DNA of 47,879 bases, taken from positions 1-47,879 of the forward strand of contig CAYMWP010000017.1 of assembly GCA_964393895.1 (NCBI GenBank), read 5' to 3'. The notes under the pieces were generated by a model that did no database searches, was not told where the DNA came from, and saw only the letters and a program-made list of their open reading frames with translations. Shown piece by piece: positions 15,695-23,330 of the stretch. Source of the DNA: B4-G1 sp964393895 (GTDB taxonomy: Bacteria > Chloroflexota > Anaerolineae > B4-G1). Position numbers and translations under genes: made by a program. Numbering within the stretch: the first letter of the stretch is position 1; every line of letters starts with the position of its first letter.

Positions 15695-16770
15695 CAGATT
15701 TTTCCCTCGATAAATTTCATCAATCGCTGTCTGAAAACGCTTGCGTCGAAGCGGGCGGCGTTCTGGATACAGTCGTCCGGGCGCACACTGTCGGGATCAA
15801 AGGCACGGACGGCGGTGGTCAGCGAGTCGGGAGTAGACTCGTGGAAGAAGACGCCGGTCTCTCCATCAATCACCGTGTCGAGCGCGCCGCCAGCGCCGTA
15901 GGCGACGACGGGCCGGCCAGCCGCCTGGGCCTGTACCGGTGCGATGCAGAAATCCTCCGCGCCCGGCAGGACGTAGGCCCGGCAGCGGGCGTATAGATCG
16001 GGCAGATCCTCGTTGGGCACGTACCCCATAAAGGTGATGGTGGGGCCGGCCAGCGCTTCCAGTGCTTCCCGGTCTCGCCCGTCCCCGGCGATGACCAGGG
16101 GCAACCCCAACTGGTTGAAGGCCCGCACGGCCAGGTCGATGCGCTTGTAGGGTATGAGGCGGGAGACAATGAGGTAGTAGTCACCCTGGACAGAGACGGG
16201 TTGGAAGCGAGCGGTATCCACCGGCGGATGAATGATGGTCGAGTCGCGGCGGTAATAGCGGCGGATGCGGGCCTGCACCTCGCGGGAGATGGCGACAAAG
16301 TGATCCACCCTCTGGGCGACCCGATAGTCCCAGCGGCGCAGCAGGGCGATGATGGGGCGCAGCGCGGCTTTGAGTGCGGGCGGCAGCGATTCGCGGGCGG
16401 CGTAACTTTCAAAGTCCCACACGTAGCGGGTGGGGGCCAGGCAATAGCAGATGTGGGTAGCCTCGCCGGTCCGCGCGCCGTGACAAAAGCCAGACTTGTT
16501 GCTGAGCACCCCATCGTAGCCGGAGAGGTCGAGCCGGGCGAAAGCCAGGGGGTAGAGGGGCAGGTAGGACTGGTGGTGGCGGTAGATGGACGGCAGGGAG
16601 TCCATCCAGGTGGTGCGAATATCCCATGCGCGGTAGGTCGGAGGCATCCCCTCCTGCCAGTAGATCGAGGTGTAGATGGGGGCGTGGGGGAACATTTCGA
16701 CGAGCGTCTCCAGGACGTCCTCTGCGCCGCCGATTTGGTTGAGCCAGTCGTGAACGAGGGCCAGGTGCAT
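15694..16770 (-). CDS. GT4 family glycosyltransferase
   Basis: The product has 358 residues with the two-domain GT-B pattern. The N-terminal part has HDWLNQIGGAEDVLETL and CYCLAPTRYVWDFES. The C-terminal GT4 domain starts with YYLIVSRLIPYKRIDLAVRA, then VIAGDGRDREAL, FMGYVPNEDLPDLYARCRAY and LPGAEDFCIAPVQAQAAGRP, the nucleotide-sugar site with the EX7E-like stretch altered. It closely fits the WbaZ-type mannosyltransferase group as I recall it, but donor and acceptor cannot be assigned. It is coupled to the Wzz-like gene and separated by 11 nt from the toxin-antitoxin pair upstream. It probably builds a surface polysaccharide repeat unit. Confidence 0.87.
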   Translation of the reverse strand: MHLALVHDWLNQIGGAEDVLETLVEMFPHAPIYTSIYWQEGMPPTYRAWDIRTTWMDSLPSIYRHHQSYLPLYPLAFARLDLSGYDGVLSNKSGFCHGARTGEATHICYCLAPTRYVWDFESYAARESLPPALKAALRPIIALLRRWDYRVAQRVDHFVAISREVQARIRRYYRRDSTIIHPPVDTARFQPVSVQGDYYLIVSRLIPYKRIDLAVRAFNQLGLPLVIAGDGRDREALEALAGPTITFMGYVPNEDLPDLYARCRAYVLPGAEDFCIAPVQAQAAGRPVVAYGAGGALDTVIDGETGVFFHESTPDSLTTAVRAFDPDSVRPDDCIQNAARFDASVFRQRLMKFIEGKI

Positions 16771-16781
16771 TTGGGGATTTG

Positions 16782-17042
16782 CTACGTTGTGTATATTTCA
16801 CTGCGGTGGCCGACCGCATGTACGATGAGGAGTTCGTCGGTCGGGTCAAGCGTGTAGATGACCCGGTAATCGCCCACGCGTAGTTTGTACATACTTCGCC
16901 ATTGGCCTGTAAGCGCCTTGGGTGACAGGGACTCCAAGTTCTCGGCCAGCCACTCTATTTTGCGCAGAATTCGCAAGCAAACGAGTCTGTCCAACTGTTT
17001 GAGGTCGCGCTCCACGCGAGGGACGAAGGTGACTTGGTACAT
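16782..17042 (-). CDS. RelE/ParE family toxin
   Basis: The 86-residue protein has the RelE fold pattern: YQVTFVPRVERDLKQL at the start, helix ILRKIEWLAENLE, the core MYKLRVGDYRVIYTLD and the end LLIVHAVGHRSEIY. RelE toxins cut mRNA in the ribosome and ParE toxins poison gyrase. The YRVIY and GHR motifs fit the RelE side better. It lies 3 nt after the antitoxin candidate, as in usual antitoxin-first pairs. Confidence 0.85.
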   Translation of the reverse strand: MYQVTFVPRVERDLKQLDRLVCLRILRKIEWLAENLESLSPKALTGQWRSMYKLRVGDYRVIYTLDPTDELLIVHAVGHRSEIYTT

Positions 17043-17045
17043 TTC

Positions 17046-17264
17046 CTACTCCAAGTCCAGACGGTGGAGCATTTCATCCATAGGGATCAACTCTCCTCCA
17101 CCCTCGACGTAATCTCGAGACTCGCGTAGGCGAGATTCGAACTCTGGGCGTAGCTCTAGCCCCACGTCTGGGTCGCGCAGAGTTTCCAGCAACGTTTCCT
17201 TGACTGTCTCGCTGATCAGGACCTTTAGTTCCTCTACTGTTATTTGTGTCATTGTAATAGTCAT
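17046..17264 (-). CDS. Antitoxin partner of the RelE-type toxin
   Basis: This acidic, helical 72-residue protein (ELKVLISETVKETLLETLRD, then ELRPEFESRLRESRDYVEGG and ELIPMDEMLHRL) matches small antitoxins found before RelE toxins. No classic DNA-binding motif is clear. The start at 17264 has AGGAGG 10 nt upstream, and a perfect TATAAT lies at 17292-17287. A second start at 17252 is possible. The pair is transcribed toward the glycosyltransferase genes and may read through into them. Confidence 0.75.
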   Translation of the reverse strand: MTITMTQITVEELKVLISETVKETLLETLRDPDVGLELRPEFESRLRESRDYVEGGGELIPMDEMLHRLDLE

Positions 17265-17286
17265 AGGCTTGTTACCTCCTGACCGG

Positions 17287-17292
17287 ATTATA
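17287..17292 (-). promoter_or_regulatory. -10 element of the toxin-antitoxin pair
   Basis: TATAAT on the minus strand is 22 nt before ATG 17264. The AT-rich stretch around it (ATATATGG) may hold an operator. No clear -35 is visible. Confidence 0.5.
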
Positions 17293-17349
17293 CCATATAT
17301 TGGTTCTGTCTACCCGGTTATGTTTCACGGAGGATGTGAGTTCAGGTTG

Positions 17350-18000
17350 TCAATCATCTCCCCGCAAGACCAGTTTTTGCATCGGCCTCCAACTCATCCG
17401 GTGGATGGGCGACGGCCCCAGCCTTGCCAGGGCCTCCCGGTGCTGGTGTGTGCCGTAACCTTTGTGGCGGGCAAAGCCGTAGCCGGGCCAGGCCTCGTCC
17501 AGCGCGATCATCAGCCGGTCGCGGGTCACTTTGGCGACGATGCTGGCGGCGGCGACGCTCAGGCAGTGGACGTCCGCTTTGGGGAGGGCGCGTTGGGGCA
17601 AATCAAGCTCTGGCAGGCGCACGTAATCAATCAGGAGTGCGTTGACTTTGCCGTCCAAGCCGGCCACCGCGCAAGCCATCGCCCGTTGCGTGGCGAGCGT
17701 GATTCCTATCTCGTCCACCTCGATGGGGCTGGCCCAGCCTATTCCCATTGCCTCCGCTACTTGCAGGATGGCTGGCAGAAGTGCTTCTCGCCGTGCAGGG
17801 CCGAGTTGCTTGGAATCGCGCACGCCGTCCAGCAGGTTGGGCAAGTCGGGTCGGTCGAGCGGAAGCACCACCGCCGCCGCGCAGACCGGTCCGGCCCACG
17901 CGCCGCGCCCGGCCTCGTCCAGCCCGGCTACGCGGGTGTGACCGGCGGCCTCGAGTGCGTACTCCTCGGAGAGGTCAGGAACCAGCGGAGCACTCGCCAT
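17350..18000 (-). CDS. rnhB: Ribonuclease HII
   Basis: The 216-residue enzyme removes ribonucleotides from DNA-RNA duplexes. The family signature is clear: VAGLDEAGRGAWAGPVCAAA with the catalytic Asp-Glu, DSKQL, and DVHCLSVAAASIVAKVTRD, then YGFARHKGYGTHQHREAL and the closing HRMSWRPM. The N-terminus is slightly extended (EEYALEAAGHTR). It sits between the toxin-antitoxin pair and a GT2 gene, all on the minus strand, with no functional tie to them. Confidence 0.95.
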   Translation of the reverse strand: MASAPLVPDLSEEYALEAAGHTRVAGLDEAGRGAWAGPVCAAAVVLPLDRPDLPNLLDGVRDSKQLGPARREALLPAILQVAEAMGIGWASPIEVDEIGITLATQRAMACAVAGLDGKVNALLIDYVRLPELDLPQRALPKADVHCLSVAAASIVAKVTRDRLMIALDEAWPGYGFARHKGYGTHQHREALARLGPSPIHRMSWRPMQKLVLRGDD

Positions 18001-18047
18001 GATGGGGCTTTTGGGCGCCAGATATTGAGCGACAGGAGTCGCCAGGG

Positions 18048-18830
18048 CTATATTTTTTCATACAGGCCCCCGAGTTGGTTGAGCTCCACGCGAACGATCT
18101 CTTTTGCCATCTCGATTGATTCTTTGAAATAGCGGGCCAATTCGCCCGTTTGATCCTTGGTGTCGCTCTCGTCGCGGTTTTGCCACCTGACCTCGACCTC
18201 TTTTATTGGGTAGCCGGCTTTCTCAAAGAGATACAAGAGTTCAACATCGTAGGCTGAGACTTTCCACCCCGCCGGTCTGTCTTTTTGTTTGAAGAATTGG
18301 AGGTGGGGAAAAACTCTCAGCGCAGCCTCGCGCCGGCACGATTTGAAGCCGCATTGTGTGTCGCTTATATCTCGTAGCAGGAAAGAGCGGCGCATGGTAC
18401 GGAAGATGACGCTGCCAATGCGCCTGATTATCGAAAAGCCTTCCCGCGTGATCCCCCGGGAGCCGATGACCACATCGAAGCCGGCCTCGTACCACGGAAG
18501 GAGCTCGGACAGTTCGCCAATGGGAGTAGATTGATCCATATCGGTGAAGAGTACGACCTCTCCCCTGGCTTTCTGGATACCCGTCCACACCGCTGCCGGC
18601 TTGCCTCCGTGCGGGATGTCAAACAGGGAAAAGCCTTGCTTGCCTTTGGTGAAACGCTCGATCAGATTTCTGCTATTGTCCGTGGATTCGTCATTGATGA
18701 TTATGACTTCCCACGAGTAGTCTCGTGCGGCGAGATATTGATATACCTCGTCCAGCGCTCCCCTTTCCAGGTTCTTTTCTTCGTTGTAGCAGGGGATGAT
18801 GACGGAAAGGTAAGGTTTTTCAGTTTGCAT
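18048..18830 (-). CDS. GT2 glycosyltransferase, dolichyl/undecaprenyl-phosphate glucosyltransferase-like
   Basis: The 260-residue protein starts with LSVIIPCYNEEKNLERGALD. It has a modified nucleotide-binding NDESTDN, GKPAAVWTGIQKARGEVVLF, the metal-binding TDMDQSTPI, GSRGITREG and SDTQCGFKSCRREAALRVFP. The last motif is characteristic of polyprenyl-phosphate glucosyl/mannosyltransferases of the ALG5/DPM type. No membrane helix follows the catalytic domain, so it would act peripherally at the inner face, making a lipid-linked sugar. Substrate is not certain. A perfect GGACA-T-TGTCC palindrome (18878-18888) lies in its upstream region. Confidence 0.85.
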   Translation of the reverse strand: MQTEKPYLSVIIPCYNEEKNLERGALDEVYQYLAARDYSWEVIIINDESTDNSRNLIERFTKGKQGFSLFDIPHGGKPAAVWTGIQKARGEVVLFTDMDQSTPIGELSELLPWYEAGFDVVIGSRGITREGFSIIRRIGSVIFRTMRRSFLLRDISDTQCGFKSCRREAALRVFPHLQFFKQKDRPAGWKVSAYDVELLYLFEKAGYPIKEVEVRWQNRDESDTKDQTGELARYFKESIEMAKEIVRVELNQLGGLYEKI

Positions 18831-18956
18831 AGTTATCTTTTTCTCGGTCGGTTACTTGTAAGGTAGGTAGCTGCCGCGGACATTGTCCGGCGCGGACAGC
18901 CGGGTGACGAGATGGGGCGTCATTGCCGTGTGTCTCCAGCCTGTATGATACCTGTT

Positions 18957-19049
18957 TCAGAGGCTTTCGTCAACTCCGGTCGGGATGCGTTCGAGGTACG
19001 CCTGTTCAACGGTTCGGCTACGTTGTGTAGTCCAGTACGCTTCTCTTGA
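18957..19049 (-). pseudogene. Remnant of a GT2 glycosyltransferase C-terminus
   Basis: On the minus strand codons ending at TGA 18959-18957 read TQRSRTVEQAYLERIPTGV, then DESL. The intact GT2 at 23331-24317 ends VQHSRTVDRAYLESILTGV, then ESP. DNA similarity covers about 18957-19025 and stops abruptly upstream, where an in-frame TAA (19052-19050) occurs. This is best read as the leftover tail of a duplicated or rearranged glycosyltransferase gene. Confidence 0.65.
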
Positions 19050-19074
19050 TTATGTCTGTGAGCCACAGACGGCA

Positions 19075-19106
19075 AGACACCCGGCGTCTGCACACGCCGG
19101 GTGTCT
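19075..19106 (-). terminator. Hairpin terminator candidate after gdh
   Basis: AGACACCCGGCGT (19075-19087) pairs perfectly with ACGCCGGGTGTCT (19094-19106), loop of 6. It is 25 nt after the stop of the minus-strand gdh. The following T run is poor, so it may stabilise the 3' end rather than terminate alone. Confidence 0.6.
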
Positions 19107-19131
19107 GCGCTAGAGGAACAAGTACCAGGTG

Positions 19132-20451
19132 TTAGGGGAATACGCCTCGCGCTTTCACTGCGCCGGCCACTCTGTCCACTGCCAGCATGTAGGCTCCCAA
19201 TCGCAAGGGGACTCCCTGCTCCTTGCCAAAGTCCCACACCTCCTTAAAGCTGCGGACCAGGATACGCTCCAGGTTTTCGTTGACCTCAGCCTCGTCCCAG
19301 AAAAAGCATTGGAGGTCCTGCACCCACTCAAAGTAGCTGACGACAACTCCCCCCGCATTTGCCAGAATGTCTGGCACGACGGTGATGCCGCGCTCGTTCA
19401 GAATCTCGTCGGCCTCGCGGGTGGTGGGGCCGTTGGCGCCTTCCACGATCATCTTGGCCTGGACGTATGGAGCGTTGTCGGCGCGAATCTGATGTTCCAA
19501 CGCGGCCGGGACCAACACGTCCGCTTCGATCACCAGCAATTCCTCGTTGCTGATCTTGGTCACCCCTGAGGCCTCGTATCCTTCCAGCAGCCCCTGGGGA
19601 TGGGCGGTCACGTGTTGGTTGATGCTGGCGATGTCCAGGCCTTGCGGGTTGTACAGCCCCCCGCTGACGTCGCTCACTGCCACGATCTGGCAGCCCATCT
19701 GATTCAAGATCGTCGCTGTGTGGGAGCCGACGTTGCCGTACCCCTGCACCGCCACCGTCGTCTCCGAAAGTTTGCGGCGTTTGCGCTTCAATAGTTCGGC
19801 CGTGATGATAGCGCATCCTCGTCCGGTTGCTTCCTTGCGCCCCAACGAGCCGCCCAATGGAACTGGCTTGCCGGTGACGATGTCAATCACGGTCTTGCGC
19901 TCCAGCATACTGACCGTGTCGGCCATCCAGGCCATAGTCTGAGCGTTGGTGTTGACATCGGGCGCCGGAATATCTCGCTTCGCGCCGATGATGGGCATGA
20001 TCATGGCCGTGAAGCGGCGCGTCATACGGCGGATCTCGTCCTCGGACATTCGAGACGGGTCGCATTGCACGCCGCCTTTGGCCCCGCCGTAGGGGATGCC
20101 CACCACGGCGCACTTCCAGGTCATCAGGGCCGCCAGTGCTCTGACCTCGTTCAGATTGACGTCTGGATGGTAGCGAATGCCGCCCTTGCACGGCCCCCGG
20201 GCGCTAGAGTGCTGAATGCGATAGCCGGTGAAGACTTTGATCACCCCATCGTCCATCACCACCGGCACAGATACCGTCAATTCTCGCTCCGGCTGGCGCA
20301 GGATGGCGTGAATACCGGGGTCCAGGTCGAGCCGCCGGGCCACGTCATCGAGTTGATCCAGGACGGTGTCCCATAGGTCTTGCTTGGGCGGCCCGGCCAC
20401 CGCGAATGTGGGAAGGGTGTCTGTCAGTGTTTCTTGAACTTGTGTTTCCAC
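19132..20451 (-). CDS. gdhA: Glutamate dehydrogenase (first copy)
   Basis: The 439-residue enzyme interconverts glutamate with 2-oxoglutarate and ammonia. Conserved sites include GGIRYHPDVNLNEVRALAAL, MTWKCAVVGIPYGGAKGGV (catalytic Lys), the catalytic Asp in DIPAPDVNTN, the cofactor fold VAVQGYGNVGSHTA and VVPDILANAGGVVVSYFEWV. This fits the short hexameric class of about 420 residues; coenzyme preference cannot be settled by eye. The start is GTG, 2 nt after the stop of the unknown CxxC protein gene, so expression is tightly linked to it. A second gdh lies at 34172-35422 with a different N-terminus. Confidence 0.95.
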   Translation of the reverse strand: METQVQETLTDTLPTFAVAGPPKQDLWDTVLDQLDDVARRLDLDPGIHAILRQPERELTVSVPVVMDDGVIKVFTGYRIQHSSARGPCKGGIRYHPDVNLNEVRALAALMTWKCAVVGIPYGGAKGGVQCDPSRMSEDEIRRMTRRFTAMIMPIIGAKRDIPAPDVNTNAQTMAWMADTVSMLERKTVIDIVTGKPVPLGGSLGRKEATGRGCAIITAELLKRKRRKLSETTVAVQGYGNVGSHTATILNQMGCQIVAVSDVSGGLYNPQGLDIASINQHVTAHPQGLLEGYEASGVTKISNEELLVIEADVLVPAALEHQIRADNAPYVQAKMIVEGANGPTTREADEILNERGITVVPDILANAGGVVVSYFEWVQDLQCFFWDEAEVNENLERILVRSFKEVWDFGKEQGVPLRLGAYMLAVDRVAGAVKARGVFP

Positions 20452-20453
20452 AG

Positions 20454-21020
20454 TTACCGCTCCCAGATCTGAATCGGTCGGTTGTAGAGCGAGGAAAGCA
20501 GCGCGCCGTAGCCGACGTGGTTTTTCACGTCATCGTCGTCCACCGTTTGTACGTCCAACAGGTGCGCCAATTGGCGCGGGCCGATCACGTTGGCGTACCG
20601 TTTCGCCATAGCGCGGTCTAACGCCTCCACCAGCGACTCTAGGGCATTCGTCTTGCGCTTGACCCAAACGATCAGGTGGATCGGCGATGTTCGAGTTCCC
20701 GCGCCAAAGCAGAGATCTTCGGGCGTGGCGTCGTAATCGGCGACGTAGACCGCTTTGACGTTTTCGTCCAGCGCGCCGAGGGATTCGGCCACCTGCTTGG
20801 CTATGCTGTAGTGACAGTAATTGCAGGCGTTTCCGTCGCCCTGCTGCAGGCTTTCCACCACGGCCTGACGGCCGGTCAGTCCCATCTTTTGCGCGCAGAA
20901 CTCGAGCGCCTGGGCCAGCGTGATTTCGGCGGTGCTGTCTGCGTCTGGCAACCGCCACTGGGTCATCGCAGACTCGGTGTGTACTTGTTCCATCACTGTG
21001 GTTGAGGATACCTGTGTCAT
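20454..21020 (-). CDS. Unknown CxxC protein coupled to glutamate dehydrogenase
   Basis: I do not recognise this 188-residue protein. It starts with an excellent AAAGGAGG 8 nt before ATG 21020. Visible features are a Thr/Ser-rich start, a CxxC pair in GDGNACNYCHYSIAKQVAES, a beta-rich core (VKAVYVADYDATPEDLCFGA, SPIHLIVWVKRKTNALESLV) and an acidic stretch DVQTVDDDDVKNH. No signal peptide or membrane helix is present, so it is cytosolic. The CxxC plus a following His could bind metal or be redox active. It is first in a two-gene unit with gdh, separated by 2 nt, so it may be a regulatory or assembly partner of the enzyme. That is inference from context only. Confidence 0.8.
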   Translation of the reverse strand: MTQVSSTTVMEQVHTESAMTQWRLPDADSTAEITLAQALEFCAQKMGLTGRQAVVESLQQGDGNACNYCHYSIAKQVAESLGALDENVKAVYVADYDATPEDLCFGAGTRTSPIHLIVWVKRKTNALESLVEALDRAMAKRYANVIGPRQLAHLLDVQTVDDDDVKNHVGYGALLSSLYNRPIQIWER

Positions 21021-21072
21021 TTCTGTACCTCCTTTGATTGAGTGATACGAGTTGAATTTCTAGAGCGTTTCA

Positions 21073-21081
21073 ATCATAGCA
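21073..21081 (-). promoter_or_regulatory. Extended -10 promoter of the CxxC-gdh operon
   Basis: TGCTATGAT on the minus strand contains TATGAT preceded by TG. It lies about 50 nt before ATG 21020. No consensus -35 is visible. Confidence 0.4.
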
Positions 21082-21133
21082 CACAGTCCGTTAAAATCGC
21101 ATAGAAAGCTGCCCCTATCTCGTGAAAAATCCA

Positions 21134-21169
21134 TAAAAAAACCTCCGCGGTTGGGAGGCCTCGGAGGTT
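21134..21169 (-). terminator. Rho-independent terminator after the response regulator
   Basis: On the minus strand AACCTCCG pairs with CGGAGGTT over a 14-nt loop, and seven T follow. It is about 30 nt beyond the stop of the OmpR-type gene. Confidence 0.75.
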
Positions 21170-21200
21170 GTTAGCAACCGGTCGTTTTTCAGAGTTGATC

Positions 21201-21911
21201 CTATGCTGCCGTTTTCTCTTCCTTGGGACAAGTTAGCATGTAACCAACTCCTGGTGCTGTGGTGATGTACTGAGGATTCGATGGGTCCGCCTCCAGCTTG
21301 CGTCGCAGGTAGTGGACGTAGGCGCGCAGATAATCAACATCGTCCCGGTACTCTGGCCCCCAGACTTTTGCCAGCAGGTCTTGGTGCAGCATGACCCGAT
21401 TGGCGTTGAGGGCCAACTGGCGCAGCAGGGCGTACTCTGTGCGGGTGAGCGATACTTGCTCGCCGCCGACGCTGACGGTGCGCCGGGCAAAGTTCATCTC
21501 CAGAGCGCCGCATGTGAACGCGGCCGTGACCTTTTCCTCCGGTCGTTGGGTGCGCCGCAGAACCGCCCTGACCCGCGCCACCAGTTCCTTGGCGCTGAAC
21601 GGTTTGGTCAGATAGTCGTCGGCTCCGGCATCGAAACCACACAGCACGTCGCTCTCCAGGGCCTTGGCGGTGAGCATGATCACCGCCACGTCGGAGAACT
21701 CGCGAATGCGGCGGCATATCTCGTAGCCATCCATACCGCCAGGCAATCGGACGTCGAGGAACACCAGATCGGGCTGCTCCAAAGCCACCATCTCTAGAGC
21801 CGGCTCTCCGCTGGCGGCAGAGATCACCTGGTAGTCCATTGCTTTCAACACTTGGCTGACCAGGCGTACTACTTTGGGCTCGTCGTCCACAATCAGGATT
21901 TTCTCGTTCAT
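21201..21911 (-). CDS. OmpR/KdpE-type response regulator
   Basis: The product has 236 residues. The receiver (1-118) has the acidic pair Asp9-Asp10, phospho-acceptor Asp53 in LVFLDVRLPGGMDG, and Lys in DDYLTKPFSAKELVARVRAV. The C-terminal winged helix (about 132-228) has VSLTRTEYALLRQLALNANR, LAKVWGPEYRDDVDYLRAYV and TAPGVGYML. It acts as a DNA-binding transcription regulator. It follows its probable kinase gene by 7 nt. The adjacent CxxC-gdh operon is a conceivable target, but no direct evidence exists. Confidence 0.93.
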   Translation of the reverse strand: MNEKILIVDDEPKVVRLVSQVLKAMDYQVISAASGEPALEMVALEQPDLVFLDVRLPGGMDGYEICRRIREFSDVAVIMLTAKALESDVLCGFDAGADDYLTKPFSAKELVARVRAVLRRTQRPEEKVTAAFTCGALEMNFARRTVSVGGEQVSLTRTEYALLRQLALNANRVMLHQDLLAKVWGPEYRDDVDYLRAYVHYLRRKLEADPSNPQYITTAPGVGYMLTCPKEEKTAA

Positions 21912-21918
21912 CTTGCTG

Positions 21919-23241
21919 CTACTCCTTTGCCTGCCCTGATATATCCTGGCTCAGGCCTCCCAGGGGGAGTGTAAAGTAGAACGTGCTGCCCTCCCCTAAC
22001 TGGCTTTCGGCCCAGATTCGGCCTCCGTGGCTCTCGACAATGGTGAGGACGATAGGCAGCCCCAGCCCTGAGCCGACGACGTGGCGCCCCAGACCCCACT
22101 CCACGCGGAAGAATTTCTCAAACAGCCGGTTCAGGTGCTCGGGGGCGATACCTACCCCCTGATCGGCGACGCTGACAACTATTTCACCCTCGCCCACCTC
22201 GCCCCGCACGACGATCAGTCCTCCCTCCGGGGAGTACTTGACGGCATTGTCCACCAGGTTGCGCAACACCTGCTCGACGCGGTGAGGATCGGCGTCCACG
22301 ATCGGGAACCCTTCCGGAAAGTCAACCAGGAAGCGGTGTTTCTCGCTGCGACGCGCTATGTCATCGGTCACATCTTGCGCCAGGCGTGGCAATCTCACCG
22401 GCTGAGGTTCGAGTCTCAGCAGACCGGCATCGAGGATGGACGATTCCAGCAGATCGTGGATCAGGTTTTGCAGGGTGTCGCATTCCTCGTCTATGATCTT
22501 GAGAAACTCTTGCTGGCTTTCGGGATCGAAGGATGCCTCCTCCATCATTAGGGCCGTGGAGTAGCCTTTGATCGAGGTCAGCGGAGTGCGCATCTCGTGG
22601 GCCAGTGTGGAGATCAACTCTGCCTTGAGACGATTTCCTTCTTCGAGCGCCCGAGTGGCTTCTAGATCTTTGCTCAGGCGGGTGTTTTCGACGAATAGAG
22701 CGATGATATCGCCCACGGCTTCCAGGAAGGGCATATCGTCGCGCACGAAACTGCCGGGTTTGCCTCGGTTCTCCAGTAGCAAAGCGCCCACTTTTGTATG
22801 CCCTGTGGTCAGCGGTATGCAGACGGCGCTCAGTGGTTGACCCAGACCGGCGGTCGCCAACCTGAACAGTTCGCGGTTCTCCGGTCTCAAGTTCTCCCTG
22901 GCTACAGCGATGGCCTCTGGAGTCGAGTATAGTTCGGATTGGCCCGTCTCCAGCGCCGTACCTCCCATAGCTTCACCGGGTTCGAGGTTGATCTGCTTCA
23001 GGGCGTCGAGATCGTAGCCTTGTGCGCTTTTTGGGATCAGGCGTCCGTTGGAGGGGTCATAGATCTGTAGGATACCGGTCTCGGCCATCTTTAGTGTCTT
23101 GATCAGGCAAGACAGGAATTTCTGCAATATAGTATCCAGGTCTTGCTCGGTAGCCAAGATTTTCGCGATCTCGAGGATGGCCGCCAATTTCTCAGCTTGA
23201 CCTGTGATTGGGGGTTCCGTCCATAGGGTGGGACTTGCCAT
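21919..23241 (-). CDS. Sensor histidine kinase with GAF domain
   Basis: The 440-residue cytosolic kinase has no membrane helix. A GAF domain (about 30-180) precedes a short coiled coil and HisKA with His215 in LISTLAHEMRTPLTSIKGY. The ATPase domain has N box NLVDNAVKYSPEGG, then DQGVGIA and GSGLGLPIV, and ends WAESQLGEGSTFYFTLPLGG. The GAF ligand is not identifiable. It forms a standard pair with the response regulator 7 nt downstream and has a well-formed promoter. The GAF-HisKA pattern resembles the second half of the hybrid kinase at 11542-13488. Confidence 0.93.
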   Translation of the reverse strand: MASPTLWTEPPITGQAEKLAAILEIAKILATEQDLDTILQKFLSCLIKTLKMAETGILQIYDPSNGRLIPKSAQGYDLDALKQINLEPGEAMGGTALETGQSELYSTPEAIAVARENLRPENRELFRLATAGLGQPLSAVCIPLTTGHTKVGALLLENRGKPGSFVRDDMPFLEAVGDIIALFVENTRLSKDLEATRALEEGNRLKAELISTLAHEMRTPLTSIKGYSTALMMEEASFDPESQQEFLKIIDEECDTLQNLIHDLLESSILDAGLLRLEPQPVRLPRLAQDVTDDIARRSEKHRFLVDFPEGFPIVDADPHRVEQVLRNLVDNAVKYSPEGGLIVVRGEVGEGEIVVSVADQGVGIAPEHLNRLFEKFFRVEWGLGRHVVGSGLGLPIVLTIVESHGGRIWAESQLGEGSTFYFTLPLGGLSQDISGQAKE

Positions 23242-23293
23242 AGCTTTTGCTCCATTCCCTGTAGAACTGCTCGCGCCGCTCCATCACGGCGTA

Positions 23294-23321
23294 AGTATAC
23301 TTGATTCAGCCAATAGGTCAA
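23294..23321 (-). promoter_or_regulatory. Promoter of the two-component operon
   Basis: TTGACC (23321-23316) and TATACT (23299-23294) are spaced 16 bp on the minus strand, about 50 nt before ATG 23241. Confidence 0.65.
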
Positions 23322-23330
23322 AGTCCGCTT

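Noticed and set aside
18878..18888. GGACA-T-TGTCC palindrome as an operator
   Set aside because: A single 11-bp palindrome without a recognisable promoter next to it is too weak a case.
19094..19131. Extra small gene between the GT2 and gdh
   Set aside because: The frames there are short and lack a ribosome site; the region is explained by a hairpin and a pseudogene tail.
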